Source: Deinococcus sp. YIM 134068
GTDB taxonomy: Bacteria > Deinococcota > Deinococci > Deinococcales > Deinococcaceae
DNA length: 64,000 nucleotides
NCBI RefSeq assembly: GCF_036543075.1
Contig: NZ_JAZHPF010000002.1
Span: forward strand, 124,001-188,000
Direction of reading: 5' to 3'
The first letter of the stretch is position 1; each line of letters begins with the position of its first letter. Position numbers and translations under genes: made by a program. Under the pieces are notes generated by a model. It ran no database searches, had not been told where the DNA came from, and worked only from the letters and a program-made list of their open reading frames with translations. Shown in pieces: positions 8,908 through 21,014 of the stretch.

Positions 8908-9982
8908 CGATCATGACCTTCATGCTCGTGCGTTTCTCGCGGTCGGCGAACTCGAAGGCTTCCGGCGTCCGCTCGAAGGGGTAGCGGTGCGTCACGAGCG
9001 CGTCGAGGTCCACCGCCCCGCTCGCCACGAGGGCGATGGCCGCCGGGTAGCAGTTCGCGTAGCGGAACACTCCCCGGAGGCTGACCTCACGGCTCGCCGC
9101 CGAAACGATGTCGAGGCTCACCTCTGGGTCGGGCGGCAGGCCCACGAGGACGGTCGTTCCACCGGGCCGGGGCGCGGCGAGGCTCAGGCGGGTGGTCGGG
9201 AGGCTCCCCGCCGTCTCGAACGCCACATCCACCCCGGCGTGAGATTCGGGCAGGTCGCTCCGGGTGATCTCCCTGATGCGCTGAATGGGGTCCTCGTGCC
9301 GCGCGTTGATCGTGTGCGTGGCCCCCACCTTCCGGGCGAGGTCGAGCCGGAAGTCCTCCAGATCGACGGCGATAAGGGTCGTGGCTCCGGCGGCTTTGGC
9401 GGCTTGAAGCGTCGTGCAGCCGATGGGTCCGGCCCCGAACACGGCCACGCTCTGCCCCGGCTGCACATTGCCCTTGCGCGCCGCCCACACGCCGACCGCG
9501 AGCGGCTCAATGAGCGCCCCCGCGTCGTCGCTGAGGCTGTCCGGCAGCGGGAAGGCGAAGTCGTCGGGCCAGATGACGTGTTCGGCGAGCGAACCGTGGA
9601 CGGGCGGCGTCGCCATGAAGGTCATCTCCGGGCAGAGGTTGTACTCGCCGCGCTTGCAGTAGGCGCAGCGGCGGCAGGGGTAGCCGGGTTCCAGCGCCAC
9701 CCGGTCGCCGACGCGAACACGGGTCACGCCCTCGCCCACCGCCTCCACCACGCCCATGACCTCGTGGCCGAGGACGAGGGGGGCTTCCACCACGAATTGA
9801 CCGATCTTGCCGTGGGTGTAGTAGTGCACGTCGCTGCCACATACGCCGACGCGCCGCACCCGCACGCGGACCTCACGCGGGCCGGGCGCTGCCACCTCGC
9901 GCGTCTCCCAGCGCAGGTCACGAACGCCGTGCAGGACGCTGGTTCGGGAGGAGCGGGGTAAGGAGGTATCAGAGGTAGGCAC
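8897..9982 (-). CDS. Zinc-dependent polyol dehydrogenase (sorbitol/xylitol type, MDR family)
   Basis: 361 residues. Catalytic zinc site: VGVCGSDVHYY and GHEVMGVVEAVG; structural zinc cysteines in YPCRRCAYCKRGEYNLCPE; NAD-binding VAVFGAGPIGCTTLQAAKAAGA. The GSDVHYY and PLAVGVWA segments are typical of sorbitol or xylitol dehydrogenases. It would oxidise a sugar alcohol to the ketose that the overlapping kinase phosphorylates. GTG start with GGAG upstream. Divergent from a small gene at 10043, which separates it from the rest of the polyol cluster. Confidence 0.9.
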   Translation of the reverse strand: MPTSDTSLPRSSRTSVLHGVRDLRWETREVAAPGPREVRVRVRRVGVCGSDVHYYTHGKIGQFVVEAPLVLGHEVMGVVEAVGEGVTRVRVGDRVALEPGYPCRRCAYCKRGEYNLCPEMTFMATPPVHGSLAEHVIWPDDFAFPLPDSLSDDAGALIEPLAVGVWAARKGNVQPGQSVAVFGAGPIGCTTLQAAKAAGATTLIAVDLEDFRLDLARKVGATHTINARHEDPIQRIREITRSDLPESHAGVDVAFETAGSLPTTRLSLAAPRPGGTTVLVGLPPDPEVSLDIVSAASREVSLRGVFRYANCYPAAIALVASGAVDLDALVTHRYPFERTPEAFEFADREKRTSMKVMIDVG

Positions 9983-10030
9983 GTTCGCTCCTTCTCAAGA
10001 GATATCTTCGGAAATTGAGATGATTCTTCG

Positions 10031-10036
10031 TATGCT
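10031..10036 (+). promoter_or_regulatory. Leaderless-type -10 box TATGCT
   Basis: TATGCT ends six bases before the ATG at 10043, the same spacing as other leaderless-type boxes in this window. Confidence 0.45.
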
Positions 10037-10042
10037 GGCTCC

Positions 10043-10375
10043 ATGCAGGAGGCGAAGACAGCCATTTTCTTCATCGAGTTTGAGGCTCGACACGTGGTTG
10101 GACGTGTTGAAATTCGAGGGGTACCGGACGGCGACGCTTCCTTCCTACGTATGGATGGGTTCGTCTGTACGCCGAACGGGTGGATGCTTACCGTCCGAAA
10201 GGGCCTGAAAAAGCGTTGGGAGGACCGTGTTGCCAGCGCTCTCATCGGAGAACTGTGGGGGCAGGTCAATTTCTACGGCATCACTTGTTGGCGGGCGGGA
10301 AACGACGAGGCTTATCAAGCCGCTGAACCTGACCTGAGGAGTCAAATGCGGCATATAGGTCATGAAAGTTGGTAG
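10043..10375 (+). CDS. Small protein of unknown function
   Basis: 110 residues, no family recognised. Mixed alpha/beta composition, with EFEARHVVGRVEIRGVP near residues 12-28 and two Cys (VCTPNG, ITCWRAG). Its codons are more AT-rich than those of its neighbours, suggesting later arrival. It sits on the opposite strand inside the polyol gene cluster, splitting the kinase/dehydrogenase pair from the importer operon. A TATGCT box six bases before the ATG supports expression as a leaderless message. Confidence 0.65.
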   Translation: MQEAKTAIFFIEFEARHVVGRVEIRGVPDGDASFLRMDGFVCTPNGWMLTVRKGLKKRWEDRVASALIGELWGQVNFYGITCWRAGNDEAYQAAEPDLRSQMRHIGHESW

Positions 10376-10415
10376 TGCAAACTCTATGCTAATGGCTCAC
10401 AGGCTTCGTCCCCCC

Positions 10416-11186
10416 TCACCACACCGTGTACCCGCCGTCCACCACCAGCGTATGCCCGGTGACGAAACTCGCGGCGTCGCTGGCGAGGTACAGCACAGCG
10501 GGGGCAATCTCGCTCGGCTCGGCGAGGCGGCCCATCGGCGTTTCCTTGAGCCAGGTGTCGCGCCACTCGGGTGTTTCCAGGCCGCGCTTGGTGAGCGGCG
10601 TGGCCGTGTAGCCGGGGGCGACGGCGTTCACGCGCACGCCCCGCCCCGCCCACTCGCCCGCGAGGGACCGGGTGAGGTGGATGACGGCGGCCTTGCTGGC
10701 GTTGTACGCCGCCTGTGGCTGCGGATGGTTGGAGATCAGGCCGCTCATGCTCGCGGTGGAGACGATGGACCCCCGCCCGCGCGCGAGCATGTTTCGCCCG
10801 AACTCCCGGCAGCACCAGAACACGCCGTCCACGTTGACACTCATCACGGCCCGCCAGTCGTCGTCGGGGGTGTCCTCGGCGGGCGTGTTGCGGACAATTC
10901 CTGCGTTGTTCACGAGGATGTCCACGTCGGTCAACCGGGCGGCGAGGGCGCGCACGGCCCCCACGTCGGTCACATTGAGCGTCTCGAAGGCACCGCCGAG
11001 GTCGCGGGCCGCCTCCTCGCCCGTCTCGGGGTTCATGTCCGCGATGGTGACGCGCGCCCCGGCCCCGGCGAGGCCCCGCGCAATTTCCAGGCCGATGCCC
11101 TGCGCGCCCCCCGTGACGAGCGCGTGCCGCCCGCCCAGGCGGAAGAGGTCGAGGATGGTGGAGGTCGAGGGGGTGAGGGTGGTCAT
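10416..11186 (-). CDS. Short-chain dehydrogenase (SDR), polyol cluster
   Basis: 256 residues, classical SDR. Cofactor loop LVTGGAQGIGLEIA (TGxxxGIG), NNAG in DILVNNAGIV, catalytic Ser in IVSTASMSG and the Y-x3-K pair in YNASKAAV. The acidic residue after beta-2 (IADMNPE) favours NAD. Likely substrates are a sugar alcohol such as arabinitol or galactitol, from context with a mannitol-type dehydrogenase and importer. Start ATG at 11186-11184 has GGAGG five bases upstream; the longer open frame begins within a repeat array. Confidence 0.9.
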   Translation of the reverse strand: MTTLTPSTSTILDLFRLGGRHALVTGGAQGIGLEIARGLAGAGARVTIADMNPETGEEAARDLGGAFETLNVTDVGAVRALAARLTDVDILVNNAGIVRNTPAEDTPDDDWRAVMSVNVDGVFWCCREFGRNMLARGRGSIVSTASMSGLISNHPQPQAAYNASKAAVIHLTRSLAGEWAGRGVRVNAVAPGYTATPLTKRGLETPEWRDTWLKETPMGRLAEPSEIAPAVLYLASDAASFVTGHTLVVDGGYTVW

Positions 11187-11202
11187 GGGGCCTCCGGGGG
11201 AA

Positions 11203-11235
11203 GGGATGAGGGATGAGCAATGAGGGATGAGGGTG
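11203..11235. repeat. Heptad array, unit GGGATGA
   Basis: GGGATGA GGGATGA GCAATGA GGGATGA between two polyol dehydrogenase genes; period 7. Confidence 0.75.
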
Positions 11236-11243
11236 GGGCGCAC

Positions 11244-12767
<1,524 letters not shown>

Positions 12768-12780
12768 GGGAGACCCACCC

Positions 12781-13632
12781 CTACTTCACGGCCCCGAAGC
12801 TCAGCCCGCGCACGAGCTGACGCTGGGCGATCCAGCCGAAGATCAGCACCGGCAGCACGACCAGGGTGGCGGCGGCGCTGAGCTGCGCCCAGAACAGGCC
12901 CTGGCTCGTCTTGAACTCCCCGATGTACACGCTCAGGGGCGCGGCATCCGCCGAGGTGAGGTTCAGCGCGAAGAAGACCTCGTTCCACGCGAAGATCAGG
13001 CACAGCAGCGCGGTCGCGGAGATGCCCGGCATGGAGAGCGGCAGCGCGATCCCGAAGAACTCCTGCGACACCGAGGCCCCGTCCACCTTCGCGGCCTCGT
13101 AGATGGCGTAGGGAATCTCGGTCATGTACGAGTGCATCATCCACACGACGAGGGGCAGGTTCATCGTCGTGTACATCAGGATCAGGCCGGGCAGGGTGTC
13201 CAGCAGTTGCAGGTTGCGGAACAGGAGGAAGAGGGGCACGATCACGCCCACGGCGGGCATGAACTTCGTGGAGAGCATCCAGCTCAGGACGCCCTGCGCG
13301 CGGCGGGTGGGATACACGGCGAGCGCGAAGGCGGCGGGCAGGCCCAGGACGAAGGCGATCACGGTCGAGCCGATGGCGGCGATCAGCGAGTTCGAGAGGG
13401 CGGGCAGATAGCTCGGCAGCGCCCGCTGGAAGTTGTCCCAGATGGGCGTGAAGAAGAACACGGGCGGCGTGGCAAACGCCTGCGCCTCCGTCTTGAAGGC
13501 GGCCAGGATCATCCACGCGAGCGGAAACAGGAAGGCCAGCGTGATCAGGTACGTGACGGCGGTGAGCAGGAGGTTGCGAACCCGGTGGCGGTCGGCGCTC
13601 GTGCGGTTGCTGGGTGCGGGTGCGGTCGTCAT
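12781..13632 (-). CDS. Sugar/polyol ABC transporter permease (MalG type)
   Basis: 283 residues with about six membrane helices. The EAA loop that docks on the ATPase reads EAAKVDGASVSQEFFGIALPLSMPGI (about residues 180-205). Second permease of a carbohydrate importer (CUT1); 1 bp gap from the first permease gene upstream. No ATPase gene lies in the cluster, so a shared MsmX/MalK-type ATPase elsewhere must power it. Confidence 0.92.
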   Translation of the reverse strand: MTTAPAPSNRTSADRHRVRNLLLTAVTYLITLAFLFPLAWMILAAFKTEAQAFATPPVFFFTPIWDNFQRALPSYLPALSNSLIAAIGSTVIAFVLGLPAAFALAVYPTRRAQGVLSWMLSTKFMPAVGVIVPLFLLFRNLQLLDTLPGLILMYTTMNLPLVVWMMHSYMTEIPYAIYEAAKVDGASVSQEFFGIALPLSMPGISATALLCLIFAWNEVFFALNLTSADAAPLSVYIGEFKTSQGLFWAQLSAAATLVVLPVLIFGWIAQRQLVRGLSFGAVK

Positions 13633-13633
13633 G

Positions 13634-14572
<939 letters not shown>

Positions 14573-14610
14573 CTCTTGGGGAGGGCGGGCAGTGGGAAGC
14601 CGCCAGCCTC

Positions 14611-14649
14611 AGCGGTTGGGCTGAATGGGCTGACGGCTGACGGCGGAAC
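14611..14649. repeat. Heptad array, CTGACGG type
   Basis: GGCTGAATGGGCTGACGGCTGACGG in part; inverse complement of the TCAGCCG unit, between the binding-protein and permease genes. Confidence 0.65.
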
Positions 14650-14651
14650 GC

Positions 14652-15986
<1,335 letters not shown>

Positions 15987-16101
15987 GGGTGAAACCTCCT
16001 GGGACCGCATAGCGCGGCAGGCGAAGGGGCGGGCGACCTGGGGTGGACAGGAAACACGCGCGTGGCGGGCTGGGGCCTCTCTCCCCAGGCGCAGCAATTC
16101 A

Positions 16102-16117
16102 ATGGTCTCGTGTCCAT
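16102..16117. promoter_or_regulatory. LacI-type operator candidate 1
   Basis: ATGGTCTCGTGTCCAT, an imperfect palindrome centred on CG, as in LacI-family operators. It lies about 115 bp upstream of the binding-protein start and matches a second site at 16176-16191 at 14 of 16 positions. Confidence 0.6.
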
Positions 16118-16175
16118 GATTGAAACACATCCGTTCGCCCCCGTCTAGAGGCCCGGAATTGAACCGAGTACAGAG

Positions 16176-16191
16176 ATGGCCTCGTGACCAT
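16176..16191. promoter_or_regulatory. LacI-type operator candidate 2
   Basis: ATGGCCTCGTGACCAT, centred on CG. Centre-to-centre distance from the first site is 74 bp, close to seven helical turns, which would suit DNA looping by a tetrameric repressor. Confidence 0.6.
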
Positions 16192-16250
16192 TGTGGCGAG
16201 GTGCGTGTGTTCAGGTTTGAACGGCAGAGCTGTGGTCTCCTGACACGACG

Positions 16251-16970
16251 GTGAGGGGGCAGATCGATGAACTCGTCCGGGAGGTCTGCGGCGCGGACGA
16301 CCACCCGCTCGCCCCCGTTCTGCGCCGCTGGTGCGGGGATTCGCGCCCGTTTCTCGCCTTCGTGGAGGCGCACGCGAGCAAGCTTCGCAAGAAGGCGCGG
16401 CTGGTTGCCTCCCCGAACGAATTTGCCGACCTGCTCGCCGAACTGGCCGTCGCCTCCCTGCTGGCGCGGGACCGCCGCTTCACCGTCCTGTACGAGCCGG
16501 GGCGCGCGGCGGGCGTCCGCAGCCCGGACTTCGGGGTGACGTTCAGGACGAACGTTGCCCTCAACGTGGAAGTCACGCGGCTTCGTCACCCCGAGTTGAC
16601 GGGGATGGCTCCCTCGGAAACGGCGCTCCGGCTGGCACGGGTGCTGTGCGACAAGATCGGCCAGTGTCCGCCCGGCGCTGTGAACCTGCTCGCCGTCGTT
16701 CTCCCGCCCGGCGCGGCGAGTGACGGCCTCGTGCCCACGGCGGTGCGCCTGCTGGAGCGTCTCTCCCAGAGTGAGGTCGGTCGGCCCTCCCCCGAACTGC
16801 GCCTGGAGGACGTGCGCGCCTTCCTGCGCGGGCGTCAGCGACTCAGCGCCGTCGCGCTCTGCTCGTTCACGGGGGAGTGGGAACCGTCCACCGTCCGGCT
16901 CTGGCTCAACCCGCAGGCGAAACATCCCTTGCCCGCCGAGGTCGGGAGGTATCTGGTTCGGGGGACGTGA
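16251..16970 (+). CDS. Protein of unknown function, possibly nuclease-like fold
   Basis: 239 residues, soluble, no named family recognised. A helix with Glu64 (FADLLAELAVASLL) followed by PDFGVTF (Asp93) and NVEVTRLR (Glu107) has the spacing of PD-(D/E)xK nuclease-like cores, but the usual Lys is Thr109, so this is a weak suggestion. GTG start at 16251. Divergent from the polyol importer operon: the two LacI-type sites lie between them, so it may also come under that control, though nothing in the protein suggests a role in polyol use. Confidence 0.7.
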   Translation: MRGQIDELVREVCGADDHPLAPVLRRWCGDSRPFLAFVEAHASKLRKKARLVASPNEFADLLAELAVASLLARDRRFTVLYEPGRAAGVRSPDFGVTFRTNVALNVEVTRLRHPELTGMAPSETALRLARVLCDKIGQCPPGAVNLLAVVLPPGAASDGLVPTAVRLLERLSQSEVGRPSPELRLEDVRAFLRGRQRLSAVALCSFTGEWEPSTVRLWLNPQAKHPLPAEVGRYLVRGT

Positions 16971-17015
16971 GATGGGGAGGTGACGGGTTCGTTTGCTTGG
17001 TGGTCAGGCCCGGTA

Positions 17016-17215
17016 CACCCCCACCCGGCCTCCCCCCAGGGGACGCTTGATGTGAAGTGCAGACCGAGAAGTTGAGGCGTTTTCGCTCCCCGGCAAGAGG
17101 ACGAGCGGTGCTCGTCACCCCTCTCCCCAGCCCCCTCCCGCAAGGGGAGAGGGAGCAAAAAGCACATCCAACACGCTGGGTTCCTGATTCATATCAGGAA
17201 CTCAAGGGGGAGAAG
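17016..17215 (+). repeat. Dispersed GC-rich repeat element, copy A
   Basis: Begins with CACCCGGCCTCCCCCCAGG and GGGACGCTTGATGTGAA, contains the palindrome GACGAGCGGTGCTCGTC (17100-17116), then CTCTCCCCAG...GGGAGAGGGAGCAAAAAGCAC. The same order recurs at 50459 and 55353, and inverted near 26126. Together with the heptad array this fills the 350 bases without a gene from 16971 to 17320. Confidence 0.8.
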
Positions 17216-17240
17216 AAGCCGTCGCGTCTTTCTTGCTCCC

Positions 17241-17276
17241 CCTAACGCCTAACTCCCAACGCCTCACCCCTGACTG
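17241..17276. repeat. Heptad array, unit CCTAACG
   Basis: CCTAACG CCTAACT CCCAACG CCTCACC, period 7, just upstream of the lacI-type gene. Confidence 0.75.
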
Positions 17277-17308
17277 TTCTTCCCTGCCGCCGAACACCCC
17301 TCAAGTCC

Positions 17309-17314
17309 TACAAT
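17309..17314 (+). promoter_or_regulatory. Leaderless-type -10 box TACAAT
   Basis: TACAAT, nearly the ideal -10 sequence, ends six bases before the GTG start of the LacI-family gene. Confidence 0.55.
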
Positions 17315-17320
17315 GCCCGC

Positions 17321-18352
17321 GTGGCGACGATTCAGGACGTGGCGCGGTTGGCGGGAGTCTCCCCGACCACGGCCAAGCGTGCCCTGCGCGAGCCTGACAA
17401 GCTGACGCCGGGGACGCTGGAGCGGGTGCGGGCGGCCATCGCCGAGCTTCACTACGAGCCGGACGTGCGGGCCGGGAGCCTGCGGGGCGGGCAGAGCCGC
17501 ACGGTGGGGCTGGTGGTCGCCAGCATCGTGGAGCCGTTCTTCGCGCAGTTCGCGCGCACGGCGGGGCGGACGCTCCAGGCGGCGGGGTACACCCTGATCG
17601 TCAGCGAGAACGAGTACTCCGCCCGACTCGAACTCACCGAGTTGCAGCGGCTGTATGGGCAGCGGGTCGGGGCTATCCTGCTGCGGGCGGGGTACGGCCC
17701 GGAGAGCCATGAGTACATCGAGCGGCTGCGGGGGCGCGGGGTGTTCGTGCTGAACTACGACTACGTGCCGCCCGACTCCTCCCTGCCGAGCATCCTGCTC
17801 GACAACGCCGCCTGTATGCGCGAGGCGGTGGCGTACCTGCATGGCCTGGGGCACACCCGCATCGCCGCGCTGGGGACCTACGACCCGGCCATCCACCCGG
17901 AGGAACGCTCGCGGACCTTCCCCGAGGCGATGCGCGAGCGCGGGCTGGAGGTTCCGGCGGCCTACCGGCGCGTGACCCTGCTCACCGAGGACACGGCCTA
18001 CACCCTGACCCACGAACTCCTGAGTCTGCCCGAGCCGCCCACCGCCCTCATCGCGCTGACGGGCACGCAGGCCATCGGTGCCTTCCGGGCCATCCGCGAG
18101 CGGGGGCTGACGCTGCCGGACGACCTCTCGCTCGTCACCTTCGACAACTACCCGTGGACGGCCCTCGTGGACCCCCCCGTCACCGTCATCGAGCAGCCCG
18201 TGGAGGCGATGGCGGAGGCGGCGGCGCGGGCGGTGGTGCGGGCGCTGGAGGGCGGCGAGGTCCTCACCGGGCGGCACGTCTTTCCCGGTCGCCTCATCGT
18301 GCGGCGGAGCTGCGGGGTGCCGCGCCGGGAGACCGCCCACCATGCCGGGTGA
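17321..18352 (+). CDS. LacI-family transcriptional regulator
   Basis: 343 residues. N-terminal helix-turn-helix TIQDVARLAGVSPTTAKRAL (residues 3-22) with hinge region, then the periplasmic-binding-like effector domain (TVGLVVASIVEPFFAQFARTAG, PDDLSLVTFDNYPWTALVDPPVTVIEQP). GTG start is fixed by the TACAAT box six bases upstream. It is the obvious candidate to bind the two CG-centred palindromes at 16102 and 16176 and to repress the polyol importer operon. The inducer is likely a polyol or its phosphate. Assignment to the sites is inference. Confidence 0.9.
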   Translation: MATIQDVARLAGVSPTTAKRALREPDKLTPGTLERVRAAIAELHYEPDVRAGSLRGGQSRTVGLVVASIVEPFFAQFARTAGRTLQAAGYTLIVSENEYSARLELTELQRLYGQRVGAILLRAGYGPESHEYIERLRGRGVFVLNYDYVPPDSSLPSILLDNAACMREAVAYLHGLGHTRIAALGTYDPAIHPEERSRTFPEAMRERGLEVPAAYRRVTLLTEDTAYTLTHELLSLPEPPTALIALTGTQAIGAFRAIRERGLTLPDDLSLVTFDNYPWTALVDPPVTVIEQPVEAMAEAAARAVVRALEGGEVLTGRHVFPGRLIVRRSCGVPRRETAHHAG

Positions 18353-18385
18353 GAGGGGTCGGGTGCCTGGCGTCGGGCGGACGGA

Positions 18386-18724
18386 ATGAACGTCCCCGCC
18401 GACCCGCTCCTCCTCTGGGTGCTGCGCGGGCTGGGGGCGCTGCCGCTCGTCGCCTACCCCTTCGTCCTCCTCGCCAGCGCCATGACCCTGGGGACGCGGG
18501 ACCCCAACGACCCACCCGCTGGCCTCGTCGTGGTGAAAAACGTCTTCGCCTGGGGCACGGTCGCCTACCCGCTCGTGTATTTCGGCAGCCTCGTCCTCGC
18601 CGGGCGTGCCGGGCGGCTGGGTTCGTCAGGGGCGGTGGTGGCGTGGAGCGCGCTGCCCCTGCTGTACCTACTCGCGCTCGTGGGCCTGGCTCTGGTGTGG
18701 GGGACGCTGGGGCGGTCTCGCTGA
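18386..18724 (+). CDS. Small membrane protein of unknown function
   Basis: 112 residues with three hydrophobic segments (about residues 8-33, 52-72, 84-106). No family recognised. Follows the LacI gene after 33 bp in the same direction and could be cotranscribed, but carries no motif linking it to sugar use. Confidence 0.65.
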   Translation: MNVPADPLLLWVLRGLGALPLVAYPFVLLASAMTLGTRDPNDPPAGLVVVKNVFAWGTVAYPLVYFGSLVLAGRAGRLGSSGAVVAWSALPLLYLLALVGLALVWGTLGRSR

Positions 18725-18809
18725 CGCCCCCCGCCGACCTCCTCCTTCTCACCGACCGCGCCGCCCGGACGGGTAGCGTTGGGAGCACGCTCAAACCTCT
18801 GGAGGGAAG

Positions 18810-20807
18810 ATGTTACGTTCGACCAGCCGTGCCCTGACGCTCGTGTTCAGCCTGCTCCTGCTGTGGTTGTGGGGCGCTGCGTTCTCGCAGGCCGCCCGCT
18901 TCGGCAACCTCACGTACCGGGTGCCGCCCGGCTGGAGCGCGCGGGTGGATGGGGGCGTCCTCGCCCTCACGCCGAGCAACCTGCCCGCCGGACAGACGGC
19001 CTTCATCCTGCTCTCGCCCGACGCGGCCCTCCCCGGCGACCTGCGCGCGTGGTTCGAGGCGCGGGTGGCGGGGCTGCACAAGAACGTAAAGGTAGTCAAC
19101 GTCACGCCGATTCAGGCGGGCAAGGGTGCGGACGGCTCCCCGAGCTTCTCGCAGGCCGCCGCCGTGGTGGGCGGGTCGGGCGAGACGCAGTACCGCTTCT
19201 ACGTGGCCGGGCAGTTCGGCAAGGCCCCGAATGCCCGCGCCGTGCTGCTGCTGTATCAGGCGTCCTCCCTCGCCCTCGTGGAGAGGTATCAGGCGGGCCT
19301 GAACACGCTGGCCGACTCGGTGGACCTCGCGGGAACGGCGGTGGCCGGAGCGTCCACCCCAGCGACTTCCGCGACGGCGCAGACCAGACCCCAAACAACG
19401 CCTGCCGCCGCCCTCCCCACCGTGAGGACGCTCAACGCCGCCGAGTTCGTGAGGTCGGGCGGCAACCCGGAGGAGGCCCTCATCCCCGGCGAGTTCCGCT
19501 GCTACGAGGAACGGGCGGGGGCCGACTACGCGCGGCCCCACCTGCTCGTTCAGATTCTCCCCGGCGGCCAGTACCGCACGGCGGGCGGGGGCGGCACCTT
19601 CGCCGTTCGCAAGGACGGCAGCCTCCGCAAGATTCGCTGGCAGAGCGGCCCGCTGGCCGGGGACCGCGAGGGCTACCTGAGCTTCGGGGACCACGGGCAG
19701 GACTTCAGCCTCTCGGAGGTCGGCCCGCAGGAGCGCGACTTCGAGTGCTATCAGGCGGGAGCACGCGAGACCCTGGCGCGGCTGGAGTTCGCCCTCAAGA
19801 CGCCCAAAGTCGGCAAGTACCCCTGCGTCGCCACCGACGGCAGCAACAAGGGCGCGGGGACACTGGAGATTCTGGCGGGCGGGCAATACCGGCTGAACGG
19901 TGGAACGGGGCGCTACACGGTGGACCTCCTGAGCGATCAGGACGAGGACTGGAGCGACGTGGACTTCGTGGGCGGGCCGTGGGATGGGGACGGTGCCACC
20001 TACCGGGAGGACGAGGACGGCGAGCGGCGCTTCGGCCCCCGACGGATGGAGTGCAAGGTGGTGGTGAAGCCCACCCCCCTCCCCCGCTACGGCACGGCGA
20101 AGGCCCCCGCGCCGCCGAAGGGGTCGGGCGGCCTGAGCGGTGCCTACGCGAGCTGGACCTCCGACGTGGGCGGCTACTGCGGCGGCCTGTGCTGGAGCTT
20201 CTACGTCTTCAACCCTAACGGCTACGTCTACACCGACGAGCCGGACGCGGGCCTCGACGACGCCAATTGCTCGCGCACGAAGCCCAACGGTCTGCCCGTG
20301 TGCGAGGTCTATACCTTCAAGGGTGGGCAACTAAAGATCGGGAACGACAAGGCCGAGCCGCTGAGGAAGAAGGCGGACGGCAACTACGACAAGGGCGGCA
20401 CGACCCTGACCGCCATCCGGCCCGTCGCCGGGCTGAAGCTCAGCGGGACGTACCGCAGCTTCTCCGGCTCGGTGGGCATGGGCGGGATGACGAGCAGCTT
20501 CTCGGAGTCCTTCCTGCGCTTCTCGCCGGACGGGCGCTTCTCGCGGGAGGCGTCGGGGGGCTTCAGCGCCACCTTCACGGACACGGGCAGCTCGTCGGGC
20601 ACGACCACGGGGGGCGCGACGGCCACCAGCAGCCGCGCGAGCGGCGGCACCTACCGCTTCGTGGGCAACACGCTGGAACTGAGGTACGCCGATGGCCGGG
20701 TGGTGCGCTCCTTCGCCTTCCTGGGTGACGGCGAGAAGAATGGCAAGCCGTCCACGGGCCTCGTTCACATCGGCGGGCGCGACTACACGTTGCAGGACGG
20801 TAAGTAG
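18810..20807 (+). CDS. Secreted protein of unknown function with repeated Cys-containing modules
   Basis: 665 residues with a signal peptide (LTLVFSLLLLWLWGAAFSQA). After a first domain (residues about 30-170: NLTYRVPPGWSARVDGG) and a Thr/Ala/Pro linker come two related modules starting LIPGEFRCYEE and KVGKYPCVATDG, each with GGQYR and ending in DFECYQ or RMECKV. A last region (SGTYRSFSG, GGTYRFVGNTLELRYADGRVVRSFAF) looks like a lipocalin-type beta fold. I do not recognise a named family. SD site GGAGGGAAG. A strong hairpin follows the stop. Confidence 0.8.
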   Translation: MLRSTSRALTLVFSLLLLWLWGAAFSQAARFGNLTYRVPPGWSARVDGGVLALTPSNLPAGQTAFILLSPDAALPGDLRAWFEARVAGLHKNVKVVNVTPIQAGKGADGSPSFSQAAAVVGGSGETQYRFYVAGQFGKAPNARAVLLLYQASSLALVERYQAGLNTLADSVDLAGTAVAGASTPATSATAQTRPQTTPAAALPTVRTLNAAEFVRSGGNPEEALIPGEFRCYEERAGADYARPHLLVQILPGGQYRTAGGGGTFAVRKDGSLRKIRWQSGPLAGDREGYLSFGDHGQDFSLSEVGPQERDFECYQAGARETLARLEFALKTPKVGKYPCVATDGSNKGAGTLEILAGGQYRLNGGTGRYTVDLLSDQDEDWSDVDFVGGPWDGDGATYREDEDGERRFGPRRMECKVVVKPTPLPRYGTAKAPAPPKGSGGLSGAYASWTSDVGGYCGGLCWSFYVFNPNGYVYTDEPDAGLDDANCSRTKPNGLPVCEVYTFKGGQLKIGNDKAEPLRKKADGNYDKGGTTLTAIRPVAGLKLSGTYRSFSGSVGMGGMTSSFSESFLRFSPDGRFSREASGGFSATFTDTGSSSGTTTGGATATSSRASGGTYRFVGNTLELRYADGRVVRSFAFLGDGEKNGKPSTGLVHIGGRDYTLQDGK

Positions 20808-20828
20808 GGGACGGTCGGCGAAGGGCGC

Positions 20829-20853
20829 AGAAGGTCGAAGGCAGAAGGCGGAA
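20829..20853. repeat. Heptad array, unit GCAGAAG
   Basis: GCAGAAG GTCGAAG GCAGAAG GCGGAAA, period 7; forms the left arm of a hairpin. Confidence 0.7.
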
Positions 20854-20884
20854 AGCTCAAGGATGTGCCTCCGCCTTCTGCCTT
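20838..20884. terminator. Hairpin built from heptad units
   Basis: Arms AAGGCAGAAGGCGGA and TCCGCCTTCTGCCTT (15 bp, perfect) around a 17-base loop, 30 bases after the secreted-protein gene. The arms are GCAGAAG-type heptads in opposite orientation. No long T-run follows. Confidence 0.55.
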
Positions 20885-21014
20885 TCGCATACACCTTTGC
20901 AGGAAGTCCAAAGCGTTTGATAGAAGAACCCGTGTCATCCCGAACGCAGGGCCTCGTCCACCTCGCTTCGAGATGCTGCGCCGACGCTTAGCAGGACAAG
21001 TCTGATGTCAAGAG

